Assembly (NCBI GenBank): GCA_036897445.1 | Contig: JAYMTL010000117.1 | Location: 1 to 64,000, forward strand | DNA length: 64,000 nt | DNA from: Pelargonium tetragonum | Lineage: Eukaryota; Streptophyta; Magnoliopsida; Geraniales; Geraniaceae | Reading direction: 5' to 3' | Shown here: piece after piece, positions 41,479-53,736 of the stretch | Numbering within the stretch: position 1 is the stretch's first letter | Layout of the letters: each line of letters opens with the position of its first letter | Made by a program: the position numbers and the translations under genes | The notes under the pieces: model-generated | What the model saw: the letters and a program-made list of their open reading frames with translations, nothing else | What the model was told of the DNA's origin: nothing | Databases searched by the model: none

Positions 41479-42412
41479 TAAGCCAAGCAAGTGTGATTCG
41501 AGGGTTTATAAAAAAGGGGACCCGGTCTGGAAAGGTTAGATTATACTATAGGGTTCTAATCTAAAGGGACCTAAAACTTGTATCCTTATACTATAACCAA
41601 ATACCTACGAGCTGCCTTTCCTTATTAAATCGTATAAGATAAAAATCTGTGTCATAACTTTTTAATGTCATTAGATAGCAATCATAAACTTGTTTATGTA
41701 AAAAAGAGCTCGAGTAAAAGTCGCACATAGGAATAAAGACTGAATGCAAAAAGAAGCTTCTAACTTTAAAATAGAATTTTAAACCTTTCGGATTCGCCTA
41801 AATACACAAGTATAGAATTTATATAGGACAATCTCTTAAACTTTTCTAAGAAAGTTTTTGTAATGTAAGACTTAAAAGGTTAAATTCCGTATGCTACTTA
41901 TAAGGTACCCATCACCTATTCTATTCGTTGTATCCTAAGAAAAGTAGAAGAAGCTAGACCCACTTTAAGGGAAGCCTCTCCTTTTGATAACTCTTAATAA
42001 GCCTTAATACTATTATGGAATTAATTTCTTTAGATTCAAAAAGTTATATTTACTTAAAGTCCTGATCAATTCTACTATAACTTAGTTAAATACAAAACTC
42101 AAATTAGGAATTTAGTAACGCTCTGAAAGGAACTTCCCTGTTTTAGATGCTTACTATCTAGAATACCCATCAACTGCTTACTTGAATTGTTAGAACCTTT
42201 TAAACTACACTTCTTATTGACTTTACTTAACTTATTTGCTTTCTCTTAATATACAGTTAGTTAGATCTTACATAAGATTGACTTTACTAATGGAAAAGAT
42301 ATCTCGTAAACCTAGATAATTATTTATTGGATCCTGTGCAATGGAAAACTAGGCTGGGATTCGAATGCACAGGACTGGTAGGCATCATTTTTAAACTAAT
42401 AATCGGGTTTCG

Positions 42413-42422
42413 GGGGTTCCCC
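42413..42422. repeat. GC cluster GGGG-TT-CCCC
   Basis: The same GGGGTTCCCC core occurs at 50,658-50,667. The copy here is preceded by CG rather than A. Confidence 0.75.
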
Positions 42423-43028
42423 TCTACCTTCTACCTAGATAAGGGTACATTAAGAACTCCTTGAATTTCTGGATTTTAGACAAATAAAGATATTCTAAAC
42501 CTTGTCATTAATGAGACTGCTTAGTATGGGATACTTAGATCAAGCTGTGCTTCTTTTGACGAGGTCATTCATATTATTGAACGGTAGAAATAGAACCAAA
42601 AAAAGGGAAAAGGAAAGCCTAAAGAGTCTCTCTCTAGATATGTACCATCGGTTATCAAGACCCAAGGTTGTATCTATTTTCTAAAAAAAACTACTAACTT
42701 ACAAGACTTGTTAAGGCACTCTTTTTTATAGAGAGATTTTAATAAAAAGCTCTGTTTTCTAACGACGGGTATTCCCTGCCTCAAAAGATCCGCTAGTGAT
42801 GCTATATAGGGACATCTGTTTGTTGGGCAAATCTTTACCAACGTCGATTTTTATCAATTCAATATAGGCCCGTTTAAGGTTATTCAAAAATTTGTATAAG
42901 TGCACAATCTGATCCCTTTTACTATTTTTACTATACAGCAGCTCTCCTTTTCGCATGGGAAACATAATATTTCATTAGTACAATCCCTGTCTGAGATCTA
43001 TATGCAATTTAAAACAAAAGATAGATAC

Positions 43029-43101
43029 TTGAGGAAATAGGAGTCGAACCTTTGAAATGCCGATATCAGAAACCAGTGCCTTATCACTGGGCTATACTTC
43101 A
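43029..43101 (-). tRNA. trnQ: tRNA-Gln-like gene or relic, anticodon CUG
   Basis: Read on the minus strand this folds as a cloverleaf: acceptor TGAAGTA, linker TA, D stem GCC/GGC around CAGTGATAA, anticodon stem CTGGT/ATCGG around loop TTCTGAT, six-base variable loop, and T arm AAAGG-TTCGACT-CCTAT. From GTATAGCC to the T loop it resembles mitochondrial tRNA-Gln(UUG) of plants, including the T.G and G.T pairs of the anticodon stem; plastid tRNA-Gln normally starts GTGGCC. The anticodon reads CUG, which would decode only CAG. Two mismatches in the acceptor (A4-C, T6-T) and one in the T stem suggest decay or transcript editing. A shifted acceptor, TGATGAA ending at 43,104, pairs with only one mismatch but leaves a five-base linker to the D stem. 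No CCA is encoded. tRNA-Gln ancestry is well supported; function is uncertain. Confidence 0.6.
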
Positions 43102-44894
43102 TCAGGTCTAGTTTTTTTGCTTATTTTAAAAGTTTTCTACAAGTAAAGTGCCTTGTATAGCCTCTGCTTTTAATTGACAGACTTTTGACTCTAAATTTCT
43201 AATAAGTTGTTTTTGAGTGATCTAAAGCACTACTTTTTACTTACATTCTAGTCTTCCAAAAGACAGGATATAATACCAAGATACTAAAAGCACTAGTAAA
43301 ACCCTGTCGTGTTAGTTGAATTCGTAAGGGTTTCAAAAGTCTTACTTGTTATGCCCCAGCCAACCTCAGGAGTCTTTTCCTTTTCCCAGTTCATAAATTC
43401 TAGTAATTATTACATTAGTTTTAACAAACTTTACTCTCGGTAAAAGTTAGACTCGTTAAATAAGCCACCCAACGAAATCCTGGGAAGTTGCTAAAGATTC
43501 TGAATAAAACTACCAATCAGGCATATAAAGCTAGGCAGCGCGCTACGTCAGGGAGGACTTCGTCATATCATATGAGACAGAGGTTTTAATGTAAAATACG
43601 TGTTCCTGCTGAGCATCGAATTACGAAACAAGGATTTTTGATCCGTTATAGAATTAGAACCGACAACTTTTTATCTATGCCTGCTTATGTGCTTTACCTG
43701 TTAGAGTACTCACTTCAAGTTCGGGATGAAAAGAATGCACGAAACAGAGTACTGTTTGCCGCTGTATTTTTAATTAGAATAGCTTATTACCCTTGCGTGG
43801 ACCCACCTTTTGTTAATTCTTCCTCGGGGTAAAGTTATGACTTACTTAAAAGAGCCCCTTTTTAGCCGAATAAATGTCAGGGAGGTAGCTAGCAAAACTA
43901 GAAATTTAGCTATAGTAGGAGTTTTTTATCGCCGGGGAAATAAACCTCTTTGCTTTGGCTTCCGTATGGATGAGTCTAATTGGGTATCTATTATTAATAA
44001 AAGATTTAAAGAGTTTTGACTTTTTAACGGAGAACCGAGGAATTACTCAAGGAAGAATGTACGGGTTACCCTAATTTCTTTATTATTGTTAAAACTTTTT
44101 ATTTCCTTTTATATATAATATACTACGCTTTGCTCTAAAGTATTCTTACTACCATTTATAAGGAAGAGGCTCTCTTTAGTGTTATTATTACGGTTGCTAC
44201 TCTCCTCTCCCCACCTTCGCGGATTGTCAGATAAGAACATGAATAAAGCACTAAAGAAAGGGGCTTTATGTCCTATAAGGATTCCCTCCCGTTTTAGTTC
44301 CTCGATAGAGCTTTATTAAAGCATAAGGTATCGTAACTTTCGCGATCCATGGAAAATAACTGGCGTACAGATAAGCGGGATTCCTAGCTTAAGATAGCAG
44401 GACTTTGAACCTGAGTCTTTTTCAGTCTGAAACAAACGTTTGAACAGGAAATTTTAGAGTCTCGAGTTGATATCTAATTTCTTACTATTTATACCGGCTT
44501 CTGTAAGGAATTTGAGAAAGGATCTTTAATCTAATAACTACGGACAATTATTCTTATATTAAGTAAATATTAAGAAAGAGTACCCTTTTTGCTACTAGAA
44601 TTTCCTATTTCCTATCACAACTTCTGTTTACCATCTTTCTATCTTATATGTCGGACTGCAAGAGTCTAGCCCCGAAAACTTAAAACTATAGGATAAAAAA
44701 CAGCGACTCAAAGGCAGAGATTATAGAGCAAAAGTCGTAGCATATAGTATCCTCAAAAGCACTTTTATAAGTATATTTTTTAAAATTCCAGACAAAAACT
44801 TAGAGTACAAATTATGGAAACCCAGTATCTTTTATAGCCTGTGGTCGATCCTTTCTATTTTTAACTAACCTCCAAGAGGCGCCTCAAAAACTTT

Positions 44895-45233
44895 ATGTTG
44901 ATAATCCGCTATTCTAGCCTCAAAAGGGGAAATCAAGAATTCCCACTCAACAAGATTAAAAAAATTAAGAGTAAATTACATAAACCCTGTTTTTCTTTAG
45001 AGTATAAGCTAGCAAAATGTATTTCCCGTTTCCTTGTGTTTAAGGTTTTAAATATTGATGTAGTAGAACCTTTTCTTGGATCAAGTAAAAGAAAAGCGAA
45101 TAGAAACTCCTTTTATCTACCAGCAGCAGAATATTACATCCCAAGACAAGCCTTTTCATGGAATAGCTATGGTTACTTGGCAATTTATAACTTCAGGTTT
45201 ACGAAAGTTTTTGTAATTATAAGGTTACCGTGA
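44895..45233 (+). CDS. Unrecognised 112-codon open frame
   Basis: This is the longest open frame in the window, starting at ATG. The predicted product is basic, with a lysine-rich N-terminal third (a KIKKIKSK segment near residue 20) and a C-terminal half rich in aromatic residues. I recognise no domain, signal peptide or clear membrane segment, and there is no convincing ribosome-binding site. One open frame of this length is expected by chance in 64 kb at this composition. It lies 1.8 kb beyond the tRNA-Gln-like sequence in the window's densest cluster of open frames, the only contextual point in its favour. Most likely it is not a gene. Confidence 0.12.
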   Translation: MLIIRYSSLKRGNQEFPLNKIKKIKSKLHKPCFSLEYKLAKCISRFLVFKVLNIDVVEPFLGSSKRKANRNSFYLPAAEYYIPRQAFSWNSYGYLAIYNFRFTKVFVIIRLP

Positions 45234-46622
45234 GTCAATAGAATTTGCTATAAGATATTGATGCATGTTTCTTTTTGGTAGTAATAGTACGCTACTCGCA
45301 CTTTTTTTGGTTTGTTATGTTACAGGGACTCCGCGATATATAAAAAGCTAGTTTTTGCCCTTAGATTTGACTCGGGAAATCTCAAATTCAAGAAAATTCT
45401 TGTGTTCCTTTGGAGTAGGTTTCCGATTCCTAAAGTCAAGTCATAAGAGAACTCTAAAGCTAAAGAGGTAAGACTACTTTCTCTTTGGGTCTTAAGTTTA
45501 AGTAAAGTCAAATTTGTTTTCAGTATCCTGTGTGTAGCGTTTTCGAACTATTAAAGCTTAAAAAACAACTTGATTCTCTTTATTCAATAAGTTTTTGTAC
45601 AAATTACAGGGTTCAATATACTTGGATAAAAAAGGTTTGTCGTCTTCTAATACATTACCCTAAGACTCCCTTGTTTATAGATTGTCCAGAAAAGTCAAAA
45701 GAGCAAAGCCCTCTAAAAGGGTATCCGCTTATTAAAGAGGGGTTCCTTAACCCTTAAAAAAAGAAGTTTCATTGACTTCCTCCTAAAAAAGTAGCTCTCT
45801 TCTCTCTTAGTTTTCACAGCTATATTGGGATTCTGTAGCTTACCCTGTTTCTTACTGACTTACTTCTTGTAAAAAGGATTTATCTATTGGGGTGCGTTTT
45901 TCCTATGTTTTTAATCCCTAGCTTTTAGTAATAAAGAATATCCAGGGTTATCCTTAATCTTAATAAGGAAGAAAACTCCTTCATTTTCTCCCTATTCACT
46001 AAATGCCTTAGATCTTGGCGGGGAATTTAGGAACATGAGGACCTTTATATCATTTTCCTGGGTATTCTCTCTTTAGGATTAGGAAAAGGCTTTTTCTAGG
46101 CCGAGCTTTATGCTTCCTTCAAGGAGACTCCTTGTAAGCAAGCGGTTTAAGTAGTATAGGTTTTCTTAAGTGAGGAGAGGGAATAACTTAAAAAGATTTA
46201 TGAGGACAATTACGATTTATATCTAAGGGACCTAAAGCACTTACAATTTCTTTATATTATTTGCTCACAGTAGAACTAAGACTGCTTCCTTACTACTTAG
46301 ATTTGCTTTTGCCAAAGGGTAACCTTAAACGAGGCCTCCAGCTTAAGAGATTCTAAAGAGCTCCGAGTGTACTTATACTATAGGGGTACTTAACTACTGC
46401 AAATGCTAAGAGAAGCCTAGACGCGTGCTGTTATTGTTATATTTATTCCTATTGCGGATGCGTCTTGTTAACTTTGAGTTTAAAACTTTACCTTTGTTGT
46501 TATATAAAAATCGAGCAAGAGTACCGGGGAAAAAGAAAGTATATACAACGCGCGGGGGCTTAGACTTGTCAACGGAATCACGGTTAACTTGATTTATAAC
46601 TTTAGCTTTTTATTTTAGATGC

Positions 46623-46630
46623 GGGGCCCC
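46623..46630. repeat. GC cluster GGGGCCCC
   Basis: An 8-bp all-G/C palindrome, identical in core to the one at 40,742-40,749. Confidence 0.7.
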
Positions 46631-47462
46631 TTATTGTCTAAAGATATCTCACCGTTTTAGCCCATGTATAAATAAAGGACATCTATTGACTTTCCTTATA
46701 AAAGAAATTGGAGGCTCATAGCCCTAAAACTTCAGGAAACCTTGTATGAAGCATAATACCAAAAGCAGCTGTATAGTGTATTGTATAGAGTAGAAAATAG
46801 GATTTCACTTGTTTAAAAGAAATTTGCAGCCGAACTAAGGCTTAAGTCTCCGTTAAGGTATGATTTCCCTATGGATAACGTTTTAATCGTTCTGATCATC
46901 TTATTTTATTCTTACACCTTCGCGCATATCCACGGCATATCGTATTAACTTTTAAAAGTAACGAAAATCTTAACCTTGAGCTTAACCAACGCAATCCCAC
47001 ATTTTTATGCCTAAAAAACTCAAACTTTTTGCTAGTCTAAAGAATACAGACTTTACCAGATAATGGGACTTCCTGTTATATGCTTTTATCTATAATGCAT
47101 TTTAAGTAACCCTACTAAAACGGAACAGAAGGGGTGCTTAGATATTTGGTCCTTATTACTTACGGGTGTACTTTTCTTTTTAGACCCTCGAATAATTAAG
47201 GTTTGTCTCTTATTTAGTTTTGATTTGGCAAGGATTTTTTTATTACAAACGAGATTCTCTCTTCGTTGGTTGTTTCTAGTGTCTGTGCGGAAATATTTGT
47301 TATCTTATAAGTTACCGCCAAAATCCTAAATAGGAGACCTAGGTTTTAAATTATCTATTTAGGTGCCTTAGATTCCTGCACGCCTTACTTGATAAAGGAG
47401 ACTTCCTTTAGTTTAGGTCGAAGAGGTACCAAACGGGTAATTAGTATATCGGCCTGAATGAG

Positions 47463-47474
47463 AAAGGGCCCTTT
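47463..47474. repeat. 12-bp perfect palindrome AAAGGGCCCTTT
   Basis: Fully self-complementary. It combines the common AAAGGG and CCCTTT half-motifs seen separately at many places in the window. Confidence 0.8.
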
Positions 47475-48000
47475 AAACTTGAACTTAAAAAAAGACAGGG
47501 GCTTTGTAAGGGTTTATAAAGTTTAAAGCTTGCAATGCGGCGGGGAACTTGCGTATTTTTGAGTGTCGAGCTTTTAGTTTCTAATGTATTAATTTTCTCA
47601 ACTTACTGCAGAAAGAACTAAACAGGGTTTCCTTAAAAAGGGGCGCTGTCTACTCATTAAAATGAAAACCATTCAAAATCTAGCTTAGTAGAAGATTCGA
47701 TATTGGAGTATCTACCAATTATGTCTGCACCTTTTCTACAACTTTCCTTGTATTACAAAACTTAATAATTCAAGATTAGTCAGTCTTTGAAATCTAAAAC
47801 CTTAAGAAATTTCTTTTTATCTTTCTTTAACTTACAACAGGGAATTCCTTTTAACTGGAAAAAAGAACTAGCTAAATTTATATCTACCCCATCTATTGCT
47901 TACTCTTGCTAACTGCTCTAGAAACCTGGAAGCAAAGGAACACGAAAATATCTCACTTACCTACCGCCAATTACTTCTACTTCTTATTTTATTCTTTAGT

Positions 48001-48175
48001 TTTGTTCTTATTCTTCATAGCTAGTAGATTCTCTAGCTTATTCTCTTAATCCTAGGAGCTAGGCCTTGATGTTGGGAGATACCCTTACTCTTCTTGTTGT
48101 TATGAGTCTTCTTACCTATGCCCCTGTACTTATTCTAGTTATAGCTACTGCAATCCCTATTAGTATTCTACAGTA
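48001..48175 (+). repeat. Family A dispersed repeat, copy A3
   Basis: Blocks are TTTGTTCTTATTCTTCATAG, CCTAGGAGCTAGGCC, TTACTCTTCTTGTTGTTATG and CCTGTACTTATTCTAGTTAT, followed by AGCTACTGCAATCCC. The CCT-to-GCT interval is 24 bases. The frame through this core is hydrophobic (LTYAPVLILVIATAIPISI) and ends at a TAG. An ATG lies in frame just upstream, giving a peptide of only about 24 residues. Confidence 0.65.
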
Positions 48176-50656
48176 GTAAGTAGTATTATTTACTCTTTCG
48201 TTATTAAGTATAAAAAAGCCTTTGTTGGATTACCTGACTACTTCACTTGCTAAAACCTTTTATCTATAGAATTTCTTCCTGTTAAGGGTTATCCGCACCC
48301 CTTGGCGGGTTCCTTTAGTCGCTTTTTAACCGAGGCTCCTCTTGTTTTGGTATGAATTTCAGCAAGTTTGTGACTTATGTCAAATTTTTAGAAGAAACCC
48401 TAGTCAAGAATCTATCGGTAATAGATATTTATTATCCGGTTAGTTGTTCCTTTGAAAGTTAATAGGGATCCTGTGTACTTAGAGTCGGTAAAGAGTACAT
48501 TCCAGAAATTTCTTATAGAAACCTTTTTAAAGTATAGAAAATGTATTTTATGCTTAGATTAGGTTTTATTGTATTGGCAAAGGTGGTTAAGTCCGAAGTA
48601 GAATGTTATAGGATTCTAGTAATATAAACTAATATATGAAGAAGTCTCAAATAATTAGTATTAATAAAAAAGTCTCGCTTGTTAATTGTGAAAGTACTAG
48701 GACAGGGTAACAAAAGAGGTTGTAAAACAGTCAGAATCTGGATCACACGAGCTCTTTGGGACCCCGTAAATTAAGTGATAATTGAGACTTTGAGTTTGGT
48801 TATAGAAATACAAGGTCTAGTGCGGATAGCTTTGGACAAACCCGATCCGTATAACTAAAAAGCTTATAGGCTCCTCCTTGACATTATAGAAACTTTGGTT
48901 TTAGACTTTATCAGGAGTTCCTATAACTTACACACTTAATTTTAGGTAATAGAATTGAATGTATTATCTCTGAGACTAGGTATTTACTATTACAAAAGAT
49001 TACCTTGTGAAACTGTCAAATGGAAGAGCTTACTTAGTGTGTGTATAGAGTACGAATATTGTACTAGTAGTAAGTATTATATTCTTAAAGATTCAAAAAG
49101 AATTTTACTAAACAGAAACCCTGTTCCGACGCGTAACGGTTTAAAATAGCAAATTTAGGTAAGGAACAGCAAACTTTAGAGCTATCTTGGAAAAATGAAT
49201 ACATAGGATGAAAACAGGATTATAAAGGGTAAATTTGACTCTAAAGTTTTCCTAAAGCTAATGTAAAAGAAAAAGAGATCTTCCTTGTTAGAGACCGCTC
49301 TTCTCTTGATATTGAAATAAAAATAAGTTAAGATTTTTTGCTTTGGCTATCTCTCCTCCTGCAGGATACTGACTAATCAAGAATATAGCCTTTTAAGGTG
49401 CCCTGGAAAAGAGACAATAAAGGATATATTACTAAAAGAATTTCTTGACGAAGGAGCAAGTATAAATATAAAAGCTTTTTTTAGAGCATATATCAATGAT
49501 TATATCCTATTACTAGAAGTAGCACAATCCGCAGTTTTCCGCTGTCCCTGTACTTCGCTTACTAGACCTAAAATACCCTTAACTGGCTAATTATCTAATC
49601 AAAATACCTTTTACATTTATTCCATTTTCTTTTTCGTTTAACAAAAAGAGACTATAACCTTTTGTACTAGGATAGCCTATAAAGTGACTGTAGTAGGGAG
49701 CTCGTACTTTTTACTCTGAAAAAAGAAGTCTAATTGCATTAACAAGAGAGCCGTTTTGGGTTGAGAAAAACCAGAGACTCTAAGTATCGCCAATACTATG
49801 AATAGACTTTTGTAGCTGCAAATAACAAGTAATCTGACGCATCCTACTTCCAACACTACTTTTTATTCTTATCTTCGCCTCCTATTTATTTTCTTTCTAT
49901 TTTATTGACCTTTTGTAATTGCAGAAACTTTTCTAAAATAAGTTTCCTTTTTTTAGCCCTACTCTCTAACCGACTTCGGAGCCCCTTATTTATAAAAACC
50001 CTTTTCTAATGGGTTCGACATGTCCACTTAAGTTACACTTTTGATATTTTCTTTTTCAGTACAAACCTTTTAAGATTTCCAACAGTATAAAATTTCAAAA
50101 GCCTTCTCTATCTTTTTGGGGCTTAGCGGATATCCGTGTTCAAGAGATTCTAGTCTTTGTCATTTACTGACGCAAAATTAGAAAACTAGAATTAGCTTTC
50201 ATTTTAGGTACAGGGTCTAAGGTGGGGTAAGCCATGGATATAAAAATTTATAGTCGGATTATCTAGGCTAGGATAGAGGGGCATAGAATAGTATTCCTTT
50301 ACTTGACTGAACACTTTTAAGACGGGTATAACGTAAGTAAAATATAGAGATATAAGATTGCAATTTCTTAATATATGTCAACATTGACGTATAAAGGGTT
50401 TCCAAATAAACCATTTAACTAGAATTTATATCTTCTGTGGTTGTTTTATCTTTAAATCTAAAAACTTAAAGCTACCTTTGTTCTAACCTGGTTTAAAGTA
50501 TCCTTGTTTATAATCGGATACTCGGAAACTTTTTATCAGTAAGGTTTTGGTAATAAAATATAATAAAAATATGGATAGTATGAGTCTCTAGTTTCCTTAT
50601 TAGCTGAAGGATCCCATTTGGTTCTAGACAAAACTCATGAGAAAAGGTTTAGTAGG

Positions 50657-50668
50657 AGGGGTTCCCCT
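50657..50668. repeat. GC cluster AGGGG-TT-CCCCT
   Basis: A perfect 5-bp stem with a TT centre. It shares the ten-base core with 42,413-42,422. Confidence 0.8.
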
Positions 50669-50716
50669 ATCCTAGCAGTATATCTTAAAGAGGCAAGCTT
50701 TAGCTAGGATTCCTTT

Positions 50717-50758
50717 AAAAAGAGTAAGAAGAACTATAAAAAGAGTAAGAAGAACTAT
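50717..50758. repeat. 21-bp tandem duplication, two perfect copies
   Basis: A purine-rich unit starting AAAAAGAGTAAG and ending AACTAT occurs at 50,717-50,737 and 50,738-50,758 with no differences, which implies recent origin. Confidence 0.93.
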
Positions 50759-53716
50759 CTGAGAAGTACGGGAAGCCTTTACTTATACTTGTTTACTTGC
50801 GTTATTTTCTTGTAATAATACTTTAAAAAAACTCTTTTTGAGGATTTTCCTATATATAATAGAAACAAGAATTCCGTCTTATATACTAGCCTTGGCCTGG
50901 ATTTTCTTATCTATTTGTTTTAGAGTTTACTATATCTATATATTCGTGAATGACTGGGTTCTTTTTTGTACAACGGAATACCTTTTTTATTTTTAAGTAT
51001 TCGAAAGGCCCCTATTATTTTATTTAAGAAAATTTCCTATAAGGAAGAAATCTCTAAAATTTCAAATATATATATTTTTGAGTCTATTAAGTCTGGTCCT
51101 TCTCTTTTTGATCTACCAAAAACTTAAAGAGCCCTCCCTTTATTTGAAGTAAACCTTAAATATTTGTAACTGAACTTTTCTTGACAAGAACCTCGAAGCC
51201 CCTATCTTATGGAAAGTATCTAATCAGAGGAAACCTATCATAATTATCCTATACTATATTTGAGTAACTTGAGCCAGAGTTTCCGCTTTTAAACTTATAC
51301 TACTTGATATACAGCCCTTCCGTTTCTAATTTCTTTCATTCGAAGAGGTATTCATCTCTGAAAAAACTAAAAAGAGGGCTTCCGTATTTTTAGACTTTCT
51401 TTTCTGGTCAACAAAAAAGCTTTTATTTATATATGCCTTTTAGACTTCTCCTACTGTTATGAAGTCTCTAGTAGGGCTATGAAAGATATTCTGTGTTGCA
51501 CGTAGCAAGTAGGTGTTCTGTTGTGTTAATGTCAGCAAGTTTTTTTGGCAACTCTTTGAAAAGTCAAGAGTATAGAAGCTTAGTTGACTCGCTTGGTTTA
51601 CAGGAATCCGTTTTGTCTGCAAAAACTCGTTTAACTATATACAGTATTAATATAATAAATTATATTAATACCCCCTTTTTTCACTTTCATGAACTATTAG
51701 AATTGGGTTAGGACAGGCCTTTAGAAGGAGTTTTTTCTGCATTTCAAAGGGTTTCATTTCCACTAATAATGGAATGTATTATTCTACAAATTTAATAATA
51801 TAGGCAGAATCTTTGTACCAAGTTTTCTCCGCGAAAAAGGGTTCATACTAATTATTATTATACAAAGTCCCCTTTGTGTTTGGCAGCCCTTCGTACCCCA
51901 TAAAGCTTAAAACTCTTTCTTAGGCAGCCTTCAGGATTTCTTTTCTTGAAAGACTCTTTTCATAGAATCCCGAATAGATAGAATAAACTAGTTAACCAAA
52001 TACCGAGCAATCTTATTTATTACCTATGCCAAAGACACAAGTCGAGCTCTTATACAAAGAAGATTCTTGAAGAGTTATAAGGAAGAATCTTATATTAAGT
52101 ACCCTTCATGTCCAGTTAAATAAGAGTCATAAACTGCGTACAATTGAAATAAACTCCTGTTTTATGTCCCCGTCCGGGGCTTTTGTTCTTCCCTCTTTCG
52201 ACTAGTTTCACTCACACTGCTTTAAATTGCTAGTCCTATCTATTGCCGAGATCCCAAGTCTCCAAAAATAGGCTCAATAGTCTTCATGAGGACTTGGCTT
52301 CTTTTCTAAAATCTAAAAGAGTTATGCCACGTAATTACGTATCTAAATTTTTATCGGGTAGCTATATTATATACTTGTTCTAATTTCTATTATATAGGTA
52401 AGGTCCCTCTTTTTTCTAAGGGGTGCCCGGTATAATGGGTTTTGAAAATCCCTCTTAATTTCTCTTTAAAAGGAGTCTTCTTATCTAGTGCTAAGTAATT
52501 AATAACAAGTTAGAGCTTTGGTTGGCTGTAGAAGTCAAGTTGGAAATAAAGGTATCAAAGATCCTGCTTACTATATCAGATCACTAGAATTACCTATATA
52601 GGAGCTGTAGGAGATTCTACCCACTTAATATAGAAAGAAAATCCTCTTCTTGGTTTACATGATAAGAAAGAATACACTTAAAATTTGATGGATATAATAT
52701 AGACACTGTCTCCAGAAAAAACTAACTTTTAGTGCAGAATACCCTCTTTCTTTTTACCCAGCCCGGAATTTTCTTTTATAGGGATTCCTTAGAAGAATAA
52801 CTAGCACCCACCGGGACCCTTTATCTCTGTCTCGACACTGGATAAAGAATATAAAGAGTACTACTTGCTTAGCACTTTTTTTGGAAACTAAAACGACTTC
52901 TTTTCTTTTATATTCTGGATCTGGTAAAGGTAAGGCAGTAGTTACAACCCCCTCACATTGATAGAAGCTTTCTCATTAGCAGAGAAATGAAATCCTTCTT
53001 ACTTATCCTTGTACCTTGCTTAATGGACCAAGTTATAGTCAAACCTTTTAGGAACAAATTCTGTTTTTTATTCAAAAGAAATTACCCCGTATCTAACTCG
53101 AGAAGGATAACCCTTGTAAAAGAAATTCAATGCGGGTATATAAGTACTGACGGGGAATACTTACACTAAATAAAAATTTCTACTTATATTATAAAAAATC
53201 TAGAAAACCCTTTTATAGTTCAATTTATAAAGTTTGGTATATTTTTATTACAGGAGGCTCCCTGTTGCATCTGTTTAGTACAAGTCAGACTAAGACTCTT
53301 TATTATAAAGCTTGTAGAACCTGGATTTCCTAGGTTTTTCTTGTCTTGAATTTGCAGCCTTGCTACTTTGATACTTACTCTGTATAGTCCTATGAAAGCT
53401 GAGTTATTCCCTATCGCTATTACAGACATTTGAACTCTTGGATTAGGAATCCGGGGATTTAAGGTAAGGAACACTCATTTGAAGTTGTTTTACAATACAC
53501 TTATAAATAAAAAAGGGGCAATCCTTAGTCAATTAGCAGCTAAAGAGGTTTCTACACATCTGATTCTGTTGTAGGAGGACACCCCTTCGGGACCCTTTTC
53601 GGCTGGGAACTTTATTTAGAAGTGCGTATACTACAACTACACTAAAAAGTTTCTGAGTTGATTGAAAAAAGGGGGCTCGTTTAATGAAATAGGGAGTAAT
53701 TGCTAACAGTAGGTCA

Positions 53717-53736
53717 AGCTTGTCTTAAGGCAAGCT
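53717..53736. repeat. 20-base near-perfect palindrome
   Basis: AGCTTG and CAAGCT flank TCTTAAGG, whose CTTAAG core is itself palindromic. One T-G pair interrupts an otherwise perfect dyad. Confidence 0.75.

Larger units (their letters stand above)
35175..43028. other. Gene-free sequence, partly C-rich
   Basis: About 7.9 kb without a recognisable gene. From about 36,240 to 37,200 the plus strand has more C than G, opposite to the 15.4-15.8 kb section. It contains hairpins at 40,350-40,373 and 40,462-40,479, GC clusters near 40,742, 41,103 and 42,413, and a 15-bp tandem duplication at 41,449-41,478. Confidence 0.6.
43102..48000. other. Region downstream of the tRNA-Gln-like sequence
   Basis: Apart from the 112-codon frame described separately, this holds overlapping frames at 43,638-43,832 and 43,810-44,019 (64 and 69 codons) and one at 45,530-45,757 (75 codons), all on the plus strand. 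None matches a family I know. GC clusters occur at 46,623-46,630 and 47,463-47,474. A T-arm-like string at about 44,403 does not fold as a tRNA. Confidence 0.5.

Noticed and set aside
42350-42420. GGGATTCGAAT, like a minus-strand T arm.
   Set aside because: The T stem does not pair as required and no 5' acceptor complementary to the 3' side is present.
44400-44460. CAGGTTCAAAGTCCTG on the minus strand, resembling a T arm.
   Set aside because: The loop is one base too long and no D or anticodon arm folds upstream.
53220-53474. An 84-codon minus-strand open frame.
   Set aside because: It is not recognised, its length is at chance level, and it has no conserved neighbour.
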